Shown: in pieces, positions 50,497 through 59,239 of the stretch
How positions within the stretch are numbered: position 1 is the first letter of the stretch
Layout of the letters: the number at the start of each line of letters is the position of its first letter
NCBI GenBank assembly: GCA_049516155.1
Contig: JBEKTJ010000004.1
Coordinates: forward strand, 13,359 to 77,358
Direction of reading: 5' to 3'
DNA from: Bog-159 sp049516155
Lineage (GTDB): Bacteria > Acidobacteriota > Terriglobia > Bryobacterales > Bryobacteraceae
DNA: 64,000 nucleotides
Position numbers and translations under genes: made by a program
The notes under the pieces: generated by a model
What the model saw: the letters and a program-made list of their open reading frames with translations, nothing else
Database searches by the model: none
Told to the model about the DNA's origin: nothing

Positions 50497-52011
50497 CTAT
50501 GCTTTCTGCGCCAAAGCCGCCATTACCTGGGACCCCAGCACGTCCGTCTGCAACGGGCTGCCGTGCTGTTTCAAATACTTGACGTTGCTGTACAATGCCG
50601 CCCCGTAATCGGATATTTGCCCACTCTCGAACGCGGCTTTGATTTCGTAAATGCCATCCTCGAGGGTCTTCGAACAGCTAAATCCGAGATGGCCCTTGAT
50701 CTTATCGAAGGAGACCCTGTAACTGCGGCGATCCGAGTTTTCGACATGCTCGACGCGGGTATGCGGAAAGAACTTGACCAGCTTGGCCGCCACATCCGTT
50801 AGCGTGTAGTTTAGCCGGCTGTCTCCCACGTTGTAGATCTGTCCGCCGACCAAGGCGACGGGCGCCTGCAGCACGCGCACGATGGACGCCGCCGCATCGG
50901 CCACGTGCAGGAACGGTCTCCATTGCTCGCCGTTGTAGATGGTGACGACCCTCTCCTTCAGGGCTTTCGCCGTGAGCAGGTTGACCACCAGGTCGAATCG
51001 CGGCCGCGGCGACAACCCGAAGATGGTGGCAAAACGCAGAATTGTGGGATGGAAGCTGCCATTGGCCGCAGCCAGCAGCGCTTCTTCGGAATCGACCTTG
51101 GTATCGGCGTACAAGGAGATGGGATGGACTTGAGACTTCTCGTCCATGACCTGCTCGGATGCACCGTACACGCTGCAACTGGAGGCGAAAATGAATCGAT
51201 GGACTTGTTCGCCTTTGGCGATTTCGATCATCATGCGGGTGGCTGCGTAGTTGATTTCCTGCGCGGTCTTGTGGTCCTGATCGCAGGCCGGGTCGCCCAC
51301 GATGGCCGCCAAGTGAATCACCGCGCCCGCGCCGCGCATGGCGCTCACCACGTCCTGGATATTGCGGCAGTCGCCGCGCATGAACTCCAGCCGCGGATGA
51401 TCGAGTACCTCCTCGATGGCCGACGCGCCGTAGACCAGGCTATCGAGCACTCGCACGCGGAATCCGCGCTTCAGCAGGGCGCGAACCACCAGCGAGCCAA
51501 TGTAACCGGCGCCGCCCACTACCAATACCAATTCGCCGCGCGCCACCGTGGCGGGAGCTTCGGCTTTTTCATGCTCGAACAGGGTGTGCTTCAGCCAGCG
51601 GATTCCCGGCGTGCCGGCGATTACAAGGGCCGAAAAAACAAGCGCGGCCATGCGCGGCAAAGTCTGCGACCTGGGCAGCAGGAAACTGGCGGATAACATG
51701 CCCAGCGAGGCGATTCCGGCGCTGGATGCCGCGCGCCGCAGCGCCAGCGCCGTGCTGTACGTGCGCGACGTGGTATATAAGCCGCTGAGGGCGTAGAAGC
51801 CCGGAAACAAAATCGACAGAGGCAGGAATAAGGTTAGATAGTAGTGCCGCAGTTCGGCCAGCCCCAGGCGCACGGACAGTTCGGAACCCGTCTGGACCTG
51901 TAGAGCCACTACCATCAGTGCAGCCAGCATGGCTGTCTGCACAATGAGAAAGTCTGCGATCATGCGTAGCGTAATTCGGAAAAAACCCGAAGCGATGCCT
52001 GCCGGTTTCAT
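50497..52011 (-). CDS. NAD-dependent sugar epimerase/dehydratase fused to N-terminal membrane helices
   Basis: A 504-residue protein. Residues 1-150 carry four hydrophobic segments (MIADFLIVQTAMLAALMVVA, LFLPLSILFPGFYALSGLY, ASSAGIASLGMLSASFLL and MAALVFSALVIAGTPGIRWL), like the membrane part of CapD/WbpM or PHPT-type sugar transferases. Residues about 165-480 are an extended SDR with ELVLVVGGAGYIGSLVVRAL, HLAAIVGDPACD and the catalytic SSCSVYGASEQ with YADTK. CapD-type proteins have a similar order but a different SDR branch. It probably converts an NDP-sugar at the membrane. Confidence 0.83.
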   Translation of the reverse strand: MKPAGIASGFFRITLRMIADFLIVQTAMLAALMVVALQVQTGSELSVRLGLAELRHYYLTLFLPLSILFPGFYALSGLYTTSRTYSTALALRRAASSAGIASLGMLSASFLLPRSQTLPRMAALVFSALVIAGTPGIRWLKHTLFEHEKAEAPATVARGELVLVVGGAGYIGSLVVRALLKRGFRVRVLDSLVYGASAIEEVLDHPRLEFMRGDCRNIQDVVSAMRGAGAVIHLAAIVGDPACDQDHKTAQEINYAATRMMIEIAKGEQVHRFIFASSCSVYGASEQVMDEKSQVHPISLYADTKVDSEEALLAAANGSFHPTILRFATIFGLSPRPRFDLVVNLLTAKALKERVVTIYNGEQWRPFLHVADAAASIVRVLQAPVALVGGQIYNVGDSRLNYTLTDVAAKLVKFFPHTRVEHVENSDRRSYRVSFDKIKGHLGFSCSKTLEDGIYEIKAAFESGQISDYGAALYSNVKYLKQHGSPLQTDVLGSQVMAALAQKA

Positions 52012-52059
52012 GTCAGTAGTCCACCATTTCTTGTTTACGAGAGCGTTCTTATGTGAGCG

Positions 52060-53274
52060 CTAGTCGCCCGCAGCGGCCATTGCCGCCCAATTCTTCTTGC
52101 GCGATTTCCATGCGATCTCCCGGACGGCTTGCGCGACATGCCCGACCTGGGCCTCTGTCATTGCCGGAAAAAGGGGCAGCGAAATCAATCGCGGATAGAG
52201 ATCCAGGGCGTTGGGGCAGCGATTCTGCCGGAGTTTGGCGCGCTCGGCGAAGAATGGATGCAGCGGGATGGGAATAAAGTGAACACTCGTGCCCACCCCG
52301 CGCCCTTTGAGCTGTTCGATGAATTCGTCGCGTCCGATCTCCAGGCGATCCAGATTCAGGCGCAAAGTGTAGAGATGCCATGCATGCCGGCAATCCGGTT
52401 TGCCGGCGGGCAGTTCGACAGCCTCGACATCCTCCAACAGGCTGTTGTATAGCTCCGCGAACCGCGTGCGCGCCGCGATGAATCCTTCCAGCTTTCTCAG
52501 TTGGTGAATCCCAATGGAAGCCTGAATGTCGCTCATGTTGTACTTGTAACCGGACTCCAGCACTTCGTAGCGCCAGTGTCCGCGATCCGCATAACGGTTC
52601 CAGGCATTCTTGCTGATTCCGTGCAGCGACAGGATCTTCATCCGGGAGGCCATCTCTTCGTCGTGCGTCAGCACCATGCCTCCCTCGCCGGTGGTTAGAT
52701 TCTTCACCGCATAAAAGCTGAAGACCGAGGCGGCGCTATGCTCGCCGGTCACTGGATGGGCCGCCCCGGCGTGTCCGCCCTGGTAAAACGATCCCGCGGC
52801 ATGCGCGCAATCTTCGATCACGTCGAGCCCGTGCCGCCGCGCCAGGAACCAGATGGCGTCCATATCGCACGGCAAGCCGGCGAAGTGTACCGGGACGATG
52901 GCTCGCGTCTTGTCCGTGATGCGCGCCGCGATGGAGGCGGGATCGATGTTTCCGTCTGGACCCACGTCCGCGAGCACCGGCGTTGCACCGGTGTGGATGA
53001 TCGTATTTACGGTCGCGCAGAACGTCAGCGGGGTGGTAATCACTTCCATCCCCGGGCCGATATTCAGCGCTGCCAGCGCCAGATGCAATCCCGAGGTGCA
53101 CGAGTTCACCGCCAGCGCGTGTGGCACATCGGCGTAGGCGGCGAATTCCTGCTCGAACTGCGCCGTCCGCGGACCGGTAGTGAGCCAGCCGGATTTGAGC
53201 GTGCGAACTACTTCATCGATCTCTTCGTCTCCGATGCTGGCCCGGTGGTAGGGTACTTCAACGCTGGATTGCAT
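52060..53274 (-). CDS. DegT/DnrJ/EryC1/StrS-family PLP aminotransferase
   Basis: A 404-residue enzyme with VPYHRASIGDEEIDEVVRTL, SGWLTTGPRTAQFEQEFAAY, AVNSCTSGLHLALAALNIGP, VIEDCAHAAGSFYQGG and the PLP lysine in SFYAVKNLTTGEGGMV. It aminates a keto-NDP-sugar, giving an amino sugar for the repeat unit. Typical family partners are a 4,6-dehydratase and an acyltransferase; an SDR enzyme lies next door and two acyltransferases are encoded in the seven-gene unit. Confidence 0.93.
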   Translation of the reverse strand: MQSSVEVPYHRASIGDEEIDEVVRTLKSGWLTTGPRTAQFEQEFAAYADVPHALAVNSCTSGLHLALAALNIGPGMEVITTPLTFCATVNTIIHTGATPVLADVGPDGNIDPASIAARITDKTRAIVPVHFAGLPCDMDAIWFLARRHGLDVIEDCAHAAGSFYQGGHAGAAHPVTGEHSAASVFSFYAVKNLTTGEGGMVLTHDEEMASRMKILSLHGISKNAWNRYADRGHWRYEVLESGYKYNMSDIQASIGIHQLRKLEGFIAARTRFAELYNSLLEDVEAVELPAGKPDCRHAWHLYTLRLNLDRLEIGRDEFIEQLKGRGVGTSVHFIPIPLHPFFAERAKLRQNRCPNALDLYPRLISLPLFPAMTEAQVGHVAQAVREIAWKSRKKNWAAMAAAGD

Positions 53275-53307
53275 TACAGAATGTCCTCCGATAAATGTGA
53301 ATAGGGT

Positions 53308-53919
53308 TTAACGCCCGGCGAATGCGCGGAACACCAGCCCCGCCGTGGCTAAAACAACTTTGATATCCGTGAATACGGTACGTCCGCGCAGATAGTCGAG
53401 ATCCATTTGAAGCTTGCGATCCATTAAGTGCGTCAGGTAATAGTCCAGAGCTCTGACGCCCTCCGGGATGGTTTCGGATTCGTCGCCGCTCTCCAGTTGC
53501 ACCTTGCCGGTAAGGCCCGGCTTGACTGCCAAAACCACACGCTGGCTGGGCGTATACAACGCCACGATCTCGGGCGACTCCGGCCGCGGACCGACCAGGG
53601 TCATGTCGCCTGACAGAAGATTGAAGAACTGGGGCAGTTCATCGAGCTTGGTCTTACGCAGAATGCGGCCCAACGGCGTGACCCGCGGGTCGTTTTTACC
53701 GGTGATCGGCCCCATTTTCGCGGCATTGGCGATCATGGTCCGGAACTTCCACATCCTGAAGTTCCGTCCGTTTTGGCCCGCCCTCCAGCCGCCGTAAAAC
53801 GGATTGCCGGGCGACGAGATGAAGACAGCAAGCATGAGGGCCGCCAGTAGCGGGCTCAACAGGGCGAGCGCCATCGCAGCGACGATGATGTCGACAAACC
53901 TGCGCATAGATAGTTCCAA
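53308..53919 (-). CDS. Initiating sugar-phosphate transferase (WcaJ/PglC-like, short form)
   Basis: A 203-residue protein with one N-terminal helix (RFVDIIVAAMALALLSPLLA) and the bacterial sugar transferase core: SSPGNPFYGGWRAGQNGRNF, RMWKFRTMIANAAKMGPITG, KNDPRVTPLGRILRKTKLDE, LPQFFNLLSGDMTLVGPRPE and VLAVKPGLTGKVQLESGDES. This is the short PglC-like monotopic form that loads the first sugar phosphate on undecaprenyl phosphate and so starts each repeat unit. Confidence 0.95.
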   Translation of the reverse strand: MELSMRRFVDIIVAAMALALLSPLLAALMLAVFISSPGNPFYGGWRAGQNGRNFRMWKFRTMIANAAKMGPITGKNDPRVTPLGRILRKTKLDELPQFFNLLSGDMTLVGPRPESPEIVALYTPSQRVVLAVKPGLTGKVQLESGDESETIPEGVRALDYYLTHLMDRKLQMDLDYLRGRTVFTDIKVVLATAGLVFRAFAGR

Positions 53920-53924
53920 TGTGG

Positions 53925-54986
53925 CTAACGCGAAATCCGGGTGAAGAAAGACTTATTGGTTAGGGGCTGAGCGGCGCCGGGAAGAAACCAGCGGAAGCCC
54001 GCGAGGAAGCCCAAACCCCAAGAGACGTGATACACCGTGAACACCGCCGGCAGATAAGGGAGCGTAGCCCACCCGGATTTCCGCGCGGCGGCCACGGATG
54101 CCGTGGCATTGGCCGCGGCGTAGGCGAGCAACAGCGCCACCCATAAACCGCCGGCCACCGGGAATTCCCGTGGGTTGGAGAACACCGTAACGATGCACGC
54201 CGCCAACAGCAGGATATGCGCCAGCACGAATGCCACCGGCACCAGGTGCCGCCAGGAGCCTGGGAGCCTGTGTTTGCGGACAACAGCCGCTTTCCAGAAT
54301 CCGTACTGGAAGTATTGAAGGAACAAAGCCGTAAGAGTAGCTCGCGGCGAATACCACGACACGATATCCGGACTTTGCCAGATCTTCCCGCCTGCCCGCG
54401 TTAATCGCAGGTTCAACTCGTCGTCCTGATTGCGCACCAGGGTTTCGTCGAAAAGGCCCAGCCGCTCCAGGGTCTCCTTGCGCCAGCAGCCATAGGGCAC
54501 CGTATCGATCCAACCCTGGTAATTCTCGTCGTGAAACCGCGCGCCCGTCGAAAACGGGGAATGATATGCGGCGGCGAAAGCGCGCGCGCGAGTCCCTTCC
54601 GTGCGCGTCCGCGCCGGGCCGCCTACGTTGTCTGCGCCAGTCCGTTCCAGTTCCGCCACGCAGCGCCGGCAGTAGTCGGGCGCATAGGAGGTATGCGCAT
54701 CCATACGAATGATTATTGAGCCGCGCGCCGCGCGAATGGCGGCGTTCAAGCCTGGCGATACCACCCGCCGCGGATTGTCGATAGTGCGCAGTTCCGGATG
54801 CCGCGCGCCGTATTCCGCCAGGATTTCGCGGGTGCCGTCGCCGCTCATCCCATCGGCCAAGATCGCTTCCCATGTGATGCCGGACATATCCTGCGCCAGC
54901 AGCGAGTCCATGAACCGGCGGATGTGTCCGCGCTCGTTGCGGCAGGCCACGATAATGGTAAGCTGTACCGCGTTGTCGGCTGTCAT
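53925..54986 (-). CDS. GT2-family glycosyltransferase (ExoA/succinoglycan-like)
   Basis: A 353-residue protein: LTIIVACRNERGHIRRFMDS, EAILADGMSGDGTREILAEY, VVSPGLNAAIRAARGSIIIR, the DAHTSY acceptor/metal motif, and ETLERLGLFDETLVRNQDDE. This resembles ExoA-type transferases of succinoglycan synthesis. Two to three C-terminal helices anchor it. ATG 54986 overlaps the TGA of the GT4 gene, so the longer frame to 55433 is not used. Confidence 0.92.
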   Translation of the reverse strand: MTADNAVQLTIIVACRNERGHIRRFMDSLLAQDMSGITWEAILADGMSGDGTREILAEYGARHPELRTIDNPRRVVSPGLNAAIRAARGSIIIRMDAHTSYAPDYCRRCVAELERTGADNVGGPARTRTEGTRARAFAAAYHSPFSTGARFHDENYQGWIDTVPYGCWRKETLERLGLFDETLVRNQDDELNLRLTRAGGKIWQSPDIVSWYSPRATLTALFLQYFQYGFWKAAVVRKHRLPGSWRHLVPVAFVLAHILLLAACIVTVFSNPREFPVAGGLWVALLLAYAAANATASVAAARKSGWATLPYLPAVFTVYHVSWGLGFLAGFRWFLPGAAQPLTNKSFFTRISR

Positions 54987-56158
54987 AGGCGGCTCTGTTG
55001 CCACACCGCCGGAACCTGCGCCGAGCGGCAATGGTTGTCTAATGCTTCTTGATACAAACCGATGTAACTTCGGCCCACGACTTCGGCGGCGAAATTCCGC
55101 TCCACGTGCGCGCGCCCACGGCCTCCCAGGGTGCGGCCAAGGCCCGGATCGCGGAGCAGGCGGAGTATCGCCGTCGATAGACCGGCGACATCCCCCGCTT
55201 CGCAAAGCAAGCCGGTAACGCCCGGAACAATTAGCTGAGGGACGGCGCCCACCGCGGTAGCGACCACCGGTTTGCCGGCGGCCAGCGCTTCCAGCAAGCA
55301 CATGGGCATGGCTTCCTGCAACGATGGCAAAATCACCATATCGAGCGCGGCGTATACGGACGGCATGTCGTCGCGCCTCCCGGCGAACAGGACGTGGGAG
55401 GCGATGCCCAGACGGGCAGCCAATGCTTCCCATTCGGCGCGGGCCGGACCCTCGCCTGCAAACACGAACTTCGCATTTGGAAACGCGCGCAGCACAGTTT
55501 GCGCGGCGGAAATCAACACGGCGCCGCCTTTGTCGGGCACCAATCTGCCGACGAAGCCCACCAGCGGTTCGGAACCGGAAGCGAATTCGTTGCGCAGCGA
55601 CGGCGGCGGGCAGGGCGGCTCGCAGAACAGGCCGCGGAATGGCTCCATATCGACACCATTGGGAATGGTCCTCAACTTATGGGCCGGCACCCTCCAGCGG
55701 TTCAAAATCTTAGCCACCGGTCCGGATGCCGTGGCCACCCGGTCGAAATGCCGCAACGCCAAACGGTCGATGGCCGCATAAGCGCGCATGCTCGGCAGCC
55801 GGTTGGGCCAGTTGTGGCAGGTTGCCACCAACGCGACGCGGTTCCGCCGCGCCGCCGCGTAGCCATACACATCGGCTTTATAGCCATGCGTGTGCAGCAC
55901 ATCCACACCGTGCGCTTGCAGCAGTTGCCGAATACGGCCAACCGTCCTCCAGTCCCATCTTCCGGCGCAGGGCACGGTTTCCACTTGCAGGCCAAGCCGC
56001 GCCGCGCGGGCTGCCAATTCGCCGTGCCGTGCGCGCGGATCGGCGAAAATGCCGACGATACTGCCACAGCCGAGCGCCGGCAATGTCCGAGCGAGCGCCA
56101 GCAGCATGCTCTCGGCGCCGTAGAATCCCTCGGTGCTGATTAACTGGAGAATTTTCAC
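54983..56158 (-). CDS. GT4-family glycosyltransferase
   Basis: A 391-residue GT-B enzyme. It begins KILQLISTEGFYGAESMLLA, with DVLHTHGYKADVYGYAAARR in the acceptor half. The donor half has PLVGFVGRLVPDKGGAVLIS, FAGEGPARAEWEAL, ILPSLQEAMPMCLLEALAAG and KPVVATAVGAVPQLIVPGVT. It adds a sugar with retained configuration. The 4-base overlap with the GT2 gene couples their translation. Confidence 0.93.
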   Translation of the reverse strand: MKILQLISTEGFYGAESMLLALARTLPALGCGSIVGIFADPRARHGELAARAARLGLQVETVPCAGRWDWRTVGRIRQLLQAHGVDVLHTHGYKADVYGYAAARRNRVALVATCHNWPNRLPSMRAYAAIDRLALRHFDRVATASGPVAKILNRWRVPAHKLRTIPNGVDMEPFRGLFCEPPCPPPSLRNEFASGSEPLVGFVGRLVPDKGGAVLISAAQTVLRAFPNAKFVFAGEGPARAEWEALAARLGIASHVLFAGRRDDMPSVYAALDMVILPSLQEAMPMCLLEALAAGKPVVATAVGAVPQLIVPGVTGLLCEAGDVAGLSTAILRLLRDPGLGRTLGGRGRAHVERNFAAEVVGRSYIGLYQEALDNHCRSAQVPAVWQQSRL

Positions 56159-56171
56159 GGAGTGTTTTGTA

Positions 56172-57257
56172 TCAGCGAACGGGGAAACCCGTCCGGACGG
56201 GCGATTCGCGGAGCACCGCGGTGCGGTCCGGTTTCATTGCAAGACGCCGCTCCGCCCGCATGGCGCGCCAAGCCTTCCAGAACGCGTTGTATTCGAACAT
56301 CGCGGGCGAGAAACGGCCGGTAAGGCCCACCACGCTCGCCTCACACACGTTGACTCTGGGGATGGCCATCGGATCGCTGACGCTGGTCCAGGCCCCTCGT
56401 TCCGTCGTGAACGCGGCGGTGAAACCTTCCTCCGCCAATATGCGGCGCGTGGCCGCGGAGGAGTTCCCATTCGGATAGGCGAATAAGTCGCAACGCCGGT
56501 GCAACGCCGTTTCTATGGCGCTCTTGGATTTGCGAATCTCCTGCCGGGCAGCCTGCTTCGGTACAGTAGTCAGAATCTGGTGCGTATGGGTGTGACATCC
56601 GAAGCTGGCGCCCGCCGCATCCATTTCGCGGATATCTTCCCACGATACGGTCCTATCGCCGGCATAGGCGTCTTCGCCATTTTCCGGGGCGTCTACCGGC
56701 GCATGCAACTCGTAAAGCCGCGCAATAAATTGTTGCCGGTCCTCCGTAGTATAGGTCTTCAAAGACTCGATCAGCGGCTCGACTTCCGTGCGGGCGACGG
56801 GCGGAGAAGCATGGCTCAACAACCAGGCTACCAACTCAGGCCAGAATGGGAGCGTGCGCCCCACCAGCCCAGGGCACACGAAAACCGTTGCCGGTATCCC
56901 GCGGGCGCGCATGACGGGCAGCGCATTCGTAAAGGTATCCCGCCAACCGTCATCCAATGTGAACATTACGCGGAGCTTGCCGGCCGGTGCTTCCAGGGCC
57001 TGGGAGAAGTCGACGGCGGCATACCTTCCAGCTACATGACTGGTAAGTTTTTCGAACGTCCTGCGGCGGATCACGATCCCGGGCAAGCTGCAGGTGCGCT
57101 GGAATTCCGCGTAGGTCAGCACCCGATGGAACGTCAATACCATTACGGCGCCGCGGCGGCGCAACTGGCGCTTCGCCCACCACAAGCATCCGCTGGCTTG
57201 CAACAGGTGCGCCCACACTTGCTGGAGACCGGGACGGGCTTTCCACGCTAGGTTCAT
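56172..57257 (-). CDS. Polysaccharide deacetylase (CE4-like)
   Basis: A 361-residue protein: VMVLTFHRVLTYAEFQRTCS, VMFTLDDGWRDTFTNALPVM (catalytic/metal Asp pair), GIPATVFVCPGLVG, ASFGCHTHTHQILTTV (metal His pair) and DLFAYPNGNSS. This is the CE4 fold as found in EPS operons of the XrtA/PEP-CTERM type, where it trims N-acetyl groups. ATG 57257 overlaps the TGA of the tyrosine-kinase gene. Confidence 0.92.
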   Translation of the reverse strand: MNLAWKARPGLQQVWAHLLQASGCLWWAKRQLRRRGAVMVLTFHRVLTYAEFQRTCSLPGIVIRRRTFEKLTSHVAGRYAAVDFSQALEAPAGKLRVMFTLDDGWRDTFTNALPVMRARGIPATVFVCPGLVGRTLPFWPELVAWLLSHASPPVARTEVEPLIESLKTYTTEDRQQFIARLYELHAPVDAPENGEDAYAGDRTVSWEDIREMDAAGASFGCHTHTHQILTTVPKQAARQEIRKSKSAIETALHRRCDLFAYPNGNSSAATRRILAEEGFTAAFTTERGAWTSVSDPMAIPRVNVCEASVVGLTGRFSPAMFEYNAFWKAWRAMRAERRLAMKPDRTAVLRESPVRTGFPVR

Positions 57258-58294
57258 CGCTTGGCCGCCTTGGATCCTTCTTTGCCCCGCGAGCCACCCT
57301 GATAGTAATAGTAACTTGGCGATCCGTGCTTCCAAAGGAACCAATCCTCCACGTCGTTGATCAGAACGCCTATCAATTTGCCTTTTACTTTCGCGAGGGC
57401 GCGCGTCAACAGGGGCCGGCTGGTATGGTCCGGACGCACTACCAGAACCACGCCATCGCAACTGGCGGCGATCAGATCGTAGTCCGCCACCGCCTCCACC
57501 GGGGGAGAGTCCACAATCGTGCGCCGGAACTCGCCCCGCAGCCGGGCCAGCAGCGCACTCCAGTTAGACGAGTCGAGCAATTCCGATGGATTGGCCTCGG
57601 CTTGGCCGGCGGGCAGAATATAGAAATTAGGCAATTGCTCCACACGGAGCATGGCTTCTTCGAGGCTGCACGCGCCGGAAAGCACTTCCGCCAAACCGGG
57701 CGTCTTGGCTATGCCGAGGCGTTCATGAACCTTGGACAGGCGCAGGTCCGCATCGATCAGGATGACTTTATCCTCGCTTTTGTGCGCTAGAGCCGCCGCC
57801 AGGTTCACCGCCGTCACGGTCTTGCCATCGCCCATTCCAGGGCTGGCAATTACGGTGATGGAGGATCCCGGAAGCTGATGGAAGATCCGGGTGCGGATGA
57901 TCCGGTATTGCTCCGCGGCGCGCCGGTCTTCGCGTTTAGGCGATAGCAGGGGCTGCGAATCTGAAATCTGAAAAGAAACCGGCCTGACCGCCGGCCGCGT
58001 AGCGGAATCTGCCAGGCCGGGTATTGCCAGTATCTCGGGCGCTTCCTGCCAATCCTCCTCCGCCGGTTCTGGCAGTCTCTCGTAGCTCTCTTTCCGTGGC
58101 GCCAACCGCACCACGGACGATTTTTCGAAGATCGGCTCCACCACGGAAGTCCCGCCGCCGCGCCGGCCGTTCAATTGCCGCGCATCCGCGGTACGCACGG
58201 CGGAAGGCTCCTGACCGGGTTCGTCCAGGCACTGCAAGACCAGCTCCGGAACATCTCCGCTGGCGGTCTTGAGCGCATTCAAAATTTTGCCCAT
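57254..58294 (-). CDS. CpsD/CapB-type bacterial tyrosine kinase (BY-kinase)
   Basis: A 346-residue cytoplasmic kinase. A disordered N-terminal part of about 140 residues precedes REDRRAAEQYRIIRTRIFHQ. The Walker A IASPGMGDGKTVTAVNLAAA, Walker A' DKVILIDADLRLSKVHERLG and Walker B RRTIVDSPPVEA motifs follow. The autophosphorylation tyrosine cluster YYYY is at residues 328-331 near the C-terminus. It partners with the Wzz/GumC protein encoded two genes upstream to control polymer length. AGAGGTG precedes the ATG. Confidence 0.93.
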   Translation of the reverse strand: MGKILNALKTASGDVPELVLQCLDEPGQEPSAVRTADARQLNGRRGGGTSVVEPIFEKSSVVRLAPRKESYERLPEPAEEDWQEAPEILAIPGLADSATRPAVRPVSFQISDSQPLLSPKREDRRAAEQYRIIRTRIFHQLPGSSITVIASPGMGDGKTVTAVNLAAALAHKSEDKVILIDADLRLSKVHERLGIAKTPGLAEVLSGACSLEEAMLRVEQLPNFYILPAGQAEANPSELLDSSNWSALLARLRGEFRRTIVDSPPVEAVADYDLIAASCDGVVLVVRPDHTSRPLLTRALAKVKGKLIGVLINDVEDWFLWKHGSPSYYYYQGGSRGKEGSKAAKR

Positions 58295-58333
58295 GGTGTC
58301 ACCTCTTTGATCGACCGGTTGCTCTATCGGCCT

Positions 58334-59233
58334 TCAACGGCCGCCTGTACTCACTTTCTTCCGCGGCGCGCGTATCTGGAATTCCGCAAGAGGCGCCGCA
58401 TCCGAAATAAGCTCCGCCGCGCCATCCAATAGATCCAGTTCCACGCAGCTCTGGTTGACGTGAGCGGCCTCCACTACGCGGCTTTGCTCGCTGAACGCCA
58501 CGATCAGAGCGTTATCGCAAACCACGTTGATCAGCCGGGGAATGCCTTGCGACACGCGGGCCACCAGTTCGATGGCGTCCTGCGAAAAGGGGGCACGATC
58601 GCGGCCGCCGGCGCGCGCCCACCGGCAAGCGATATACCGGCCGACATCCAGCGCGGCCAACGGCCGCAGCGAAACGCGCAGCGACACGCGTTGCTTCAAT
58701 TGGACGCAATCGTCGCGATTCATGGTGGCGGCCAATTCGCTCTGGCCGGCCAGAATGACCTGCAACAGCTTTTCGGACCGTCTTTCGAGATTGCCCAGCA
58801 GCCTTATTTCTTCCAGGGAATCGACGCTAAGTTTATGCGCTTCATCCACAATCAGGGCCGCAATCTTGCCTTCCGTCTGCGTTTGCAGCAGATGTTTCTC
58901 CAAGCGTGCCAGCCGCTGCGGCTTGCTGTCCGGAATCTCCTGAATGCCGAAACCGAGCAACACGGTCTCCATGAACTCCGCCGCGGTGAAGGCGGGGTTG
59001 ACTATGGATGCAAACTGGACCCGGCTGGGCGGCAGCCCCAGCACCGCGCGGGCTAACAGGGTCGTCTTCCCGGTGCCCGCGTGCCCGATCAATAGGATCA
59101 ATCCTTTTCGTTCCAGCAGGCCATAGCAAAGCACGGCCAAAGCCTCGCGGTGCGAATCCGTGAAGTACAGCATCGACGGATCCGACGTCAGGCTAAACGG
59201 ATATTTCTTTAAACCAAATGACTCTAGATACAT
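58334..59233 (-). CDS. ExeA/GspA-like AAA ATPase of the polysaccharide export system
   Basis: A 299-residue AAA+ ATPase. YLESFGLKKYPFSLTSDPSM is the family N-terminus, followed by Walker A LIGHAGTGKTTLLARAVL (GHAGTGKTT at 50-58), Walker B KIAALIVDEAHKLSVDSLEE and sensor-like ILAGQSELAATMN. The C-terminal part (RVSQGIPRLINVVCDNALIV) is the winged-helix-like lid. The same family, named XrtA-associated ATPase, is common in EPS clusters beside Wzz and BY-kinase genes. Its mechanistic role is not established. Confidence 0.92.
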   Translation of the reverse strand: MYLESFGLKKYPFSLTSDPSMLYFTDSHREALAVLCYGLLERKGLILLIGHAGTGKTTLLARAVLGLPPSRVQFASIVNPAFTAAEFMETVLLGFGIQEIPDSKPQRLARLEKHLLQTQTEGKIAALIVDEAHKLSVDSLEEIRLLGNLERRSEKLLQVILAGQSELAATMNRDDCVQLKQRVSLRVSLRPLAALDVGRYIACRWARAGGRDRAPFSQDAIELVARVSQGIPRLINVVCDNALIVAFSEQSRVVEAAHVNQSCVELDLLDGAAELISDAAPLAEFQIRAPRKKVSTGGR

Positions 59234-59239
59234 AATGAC

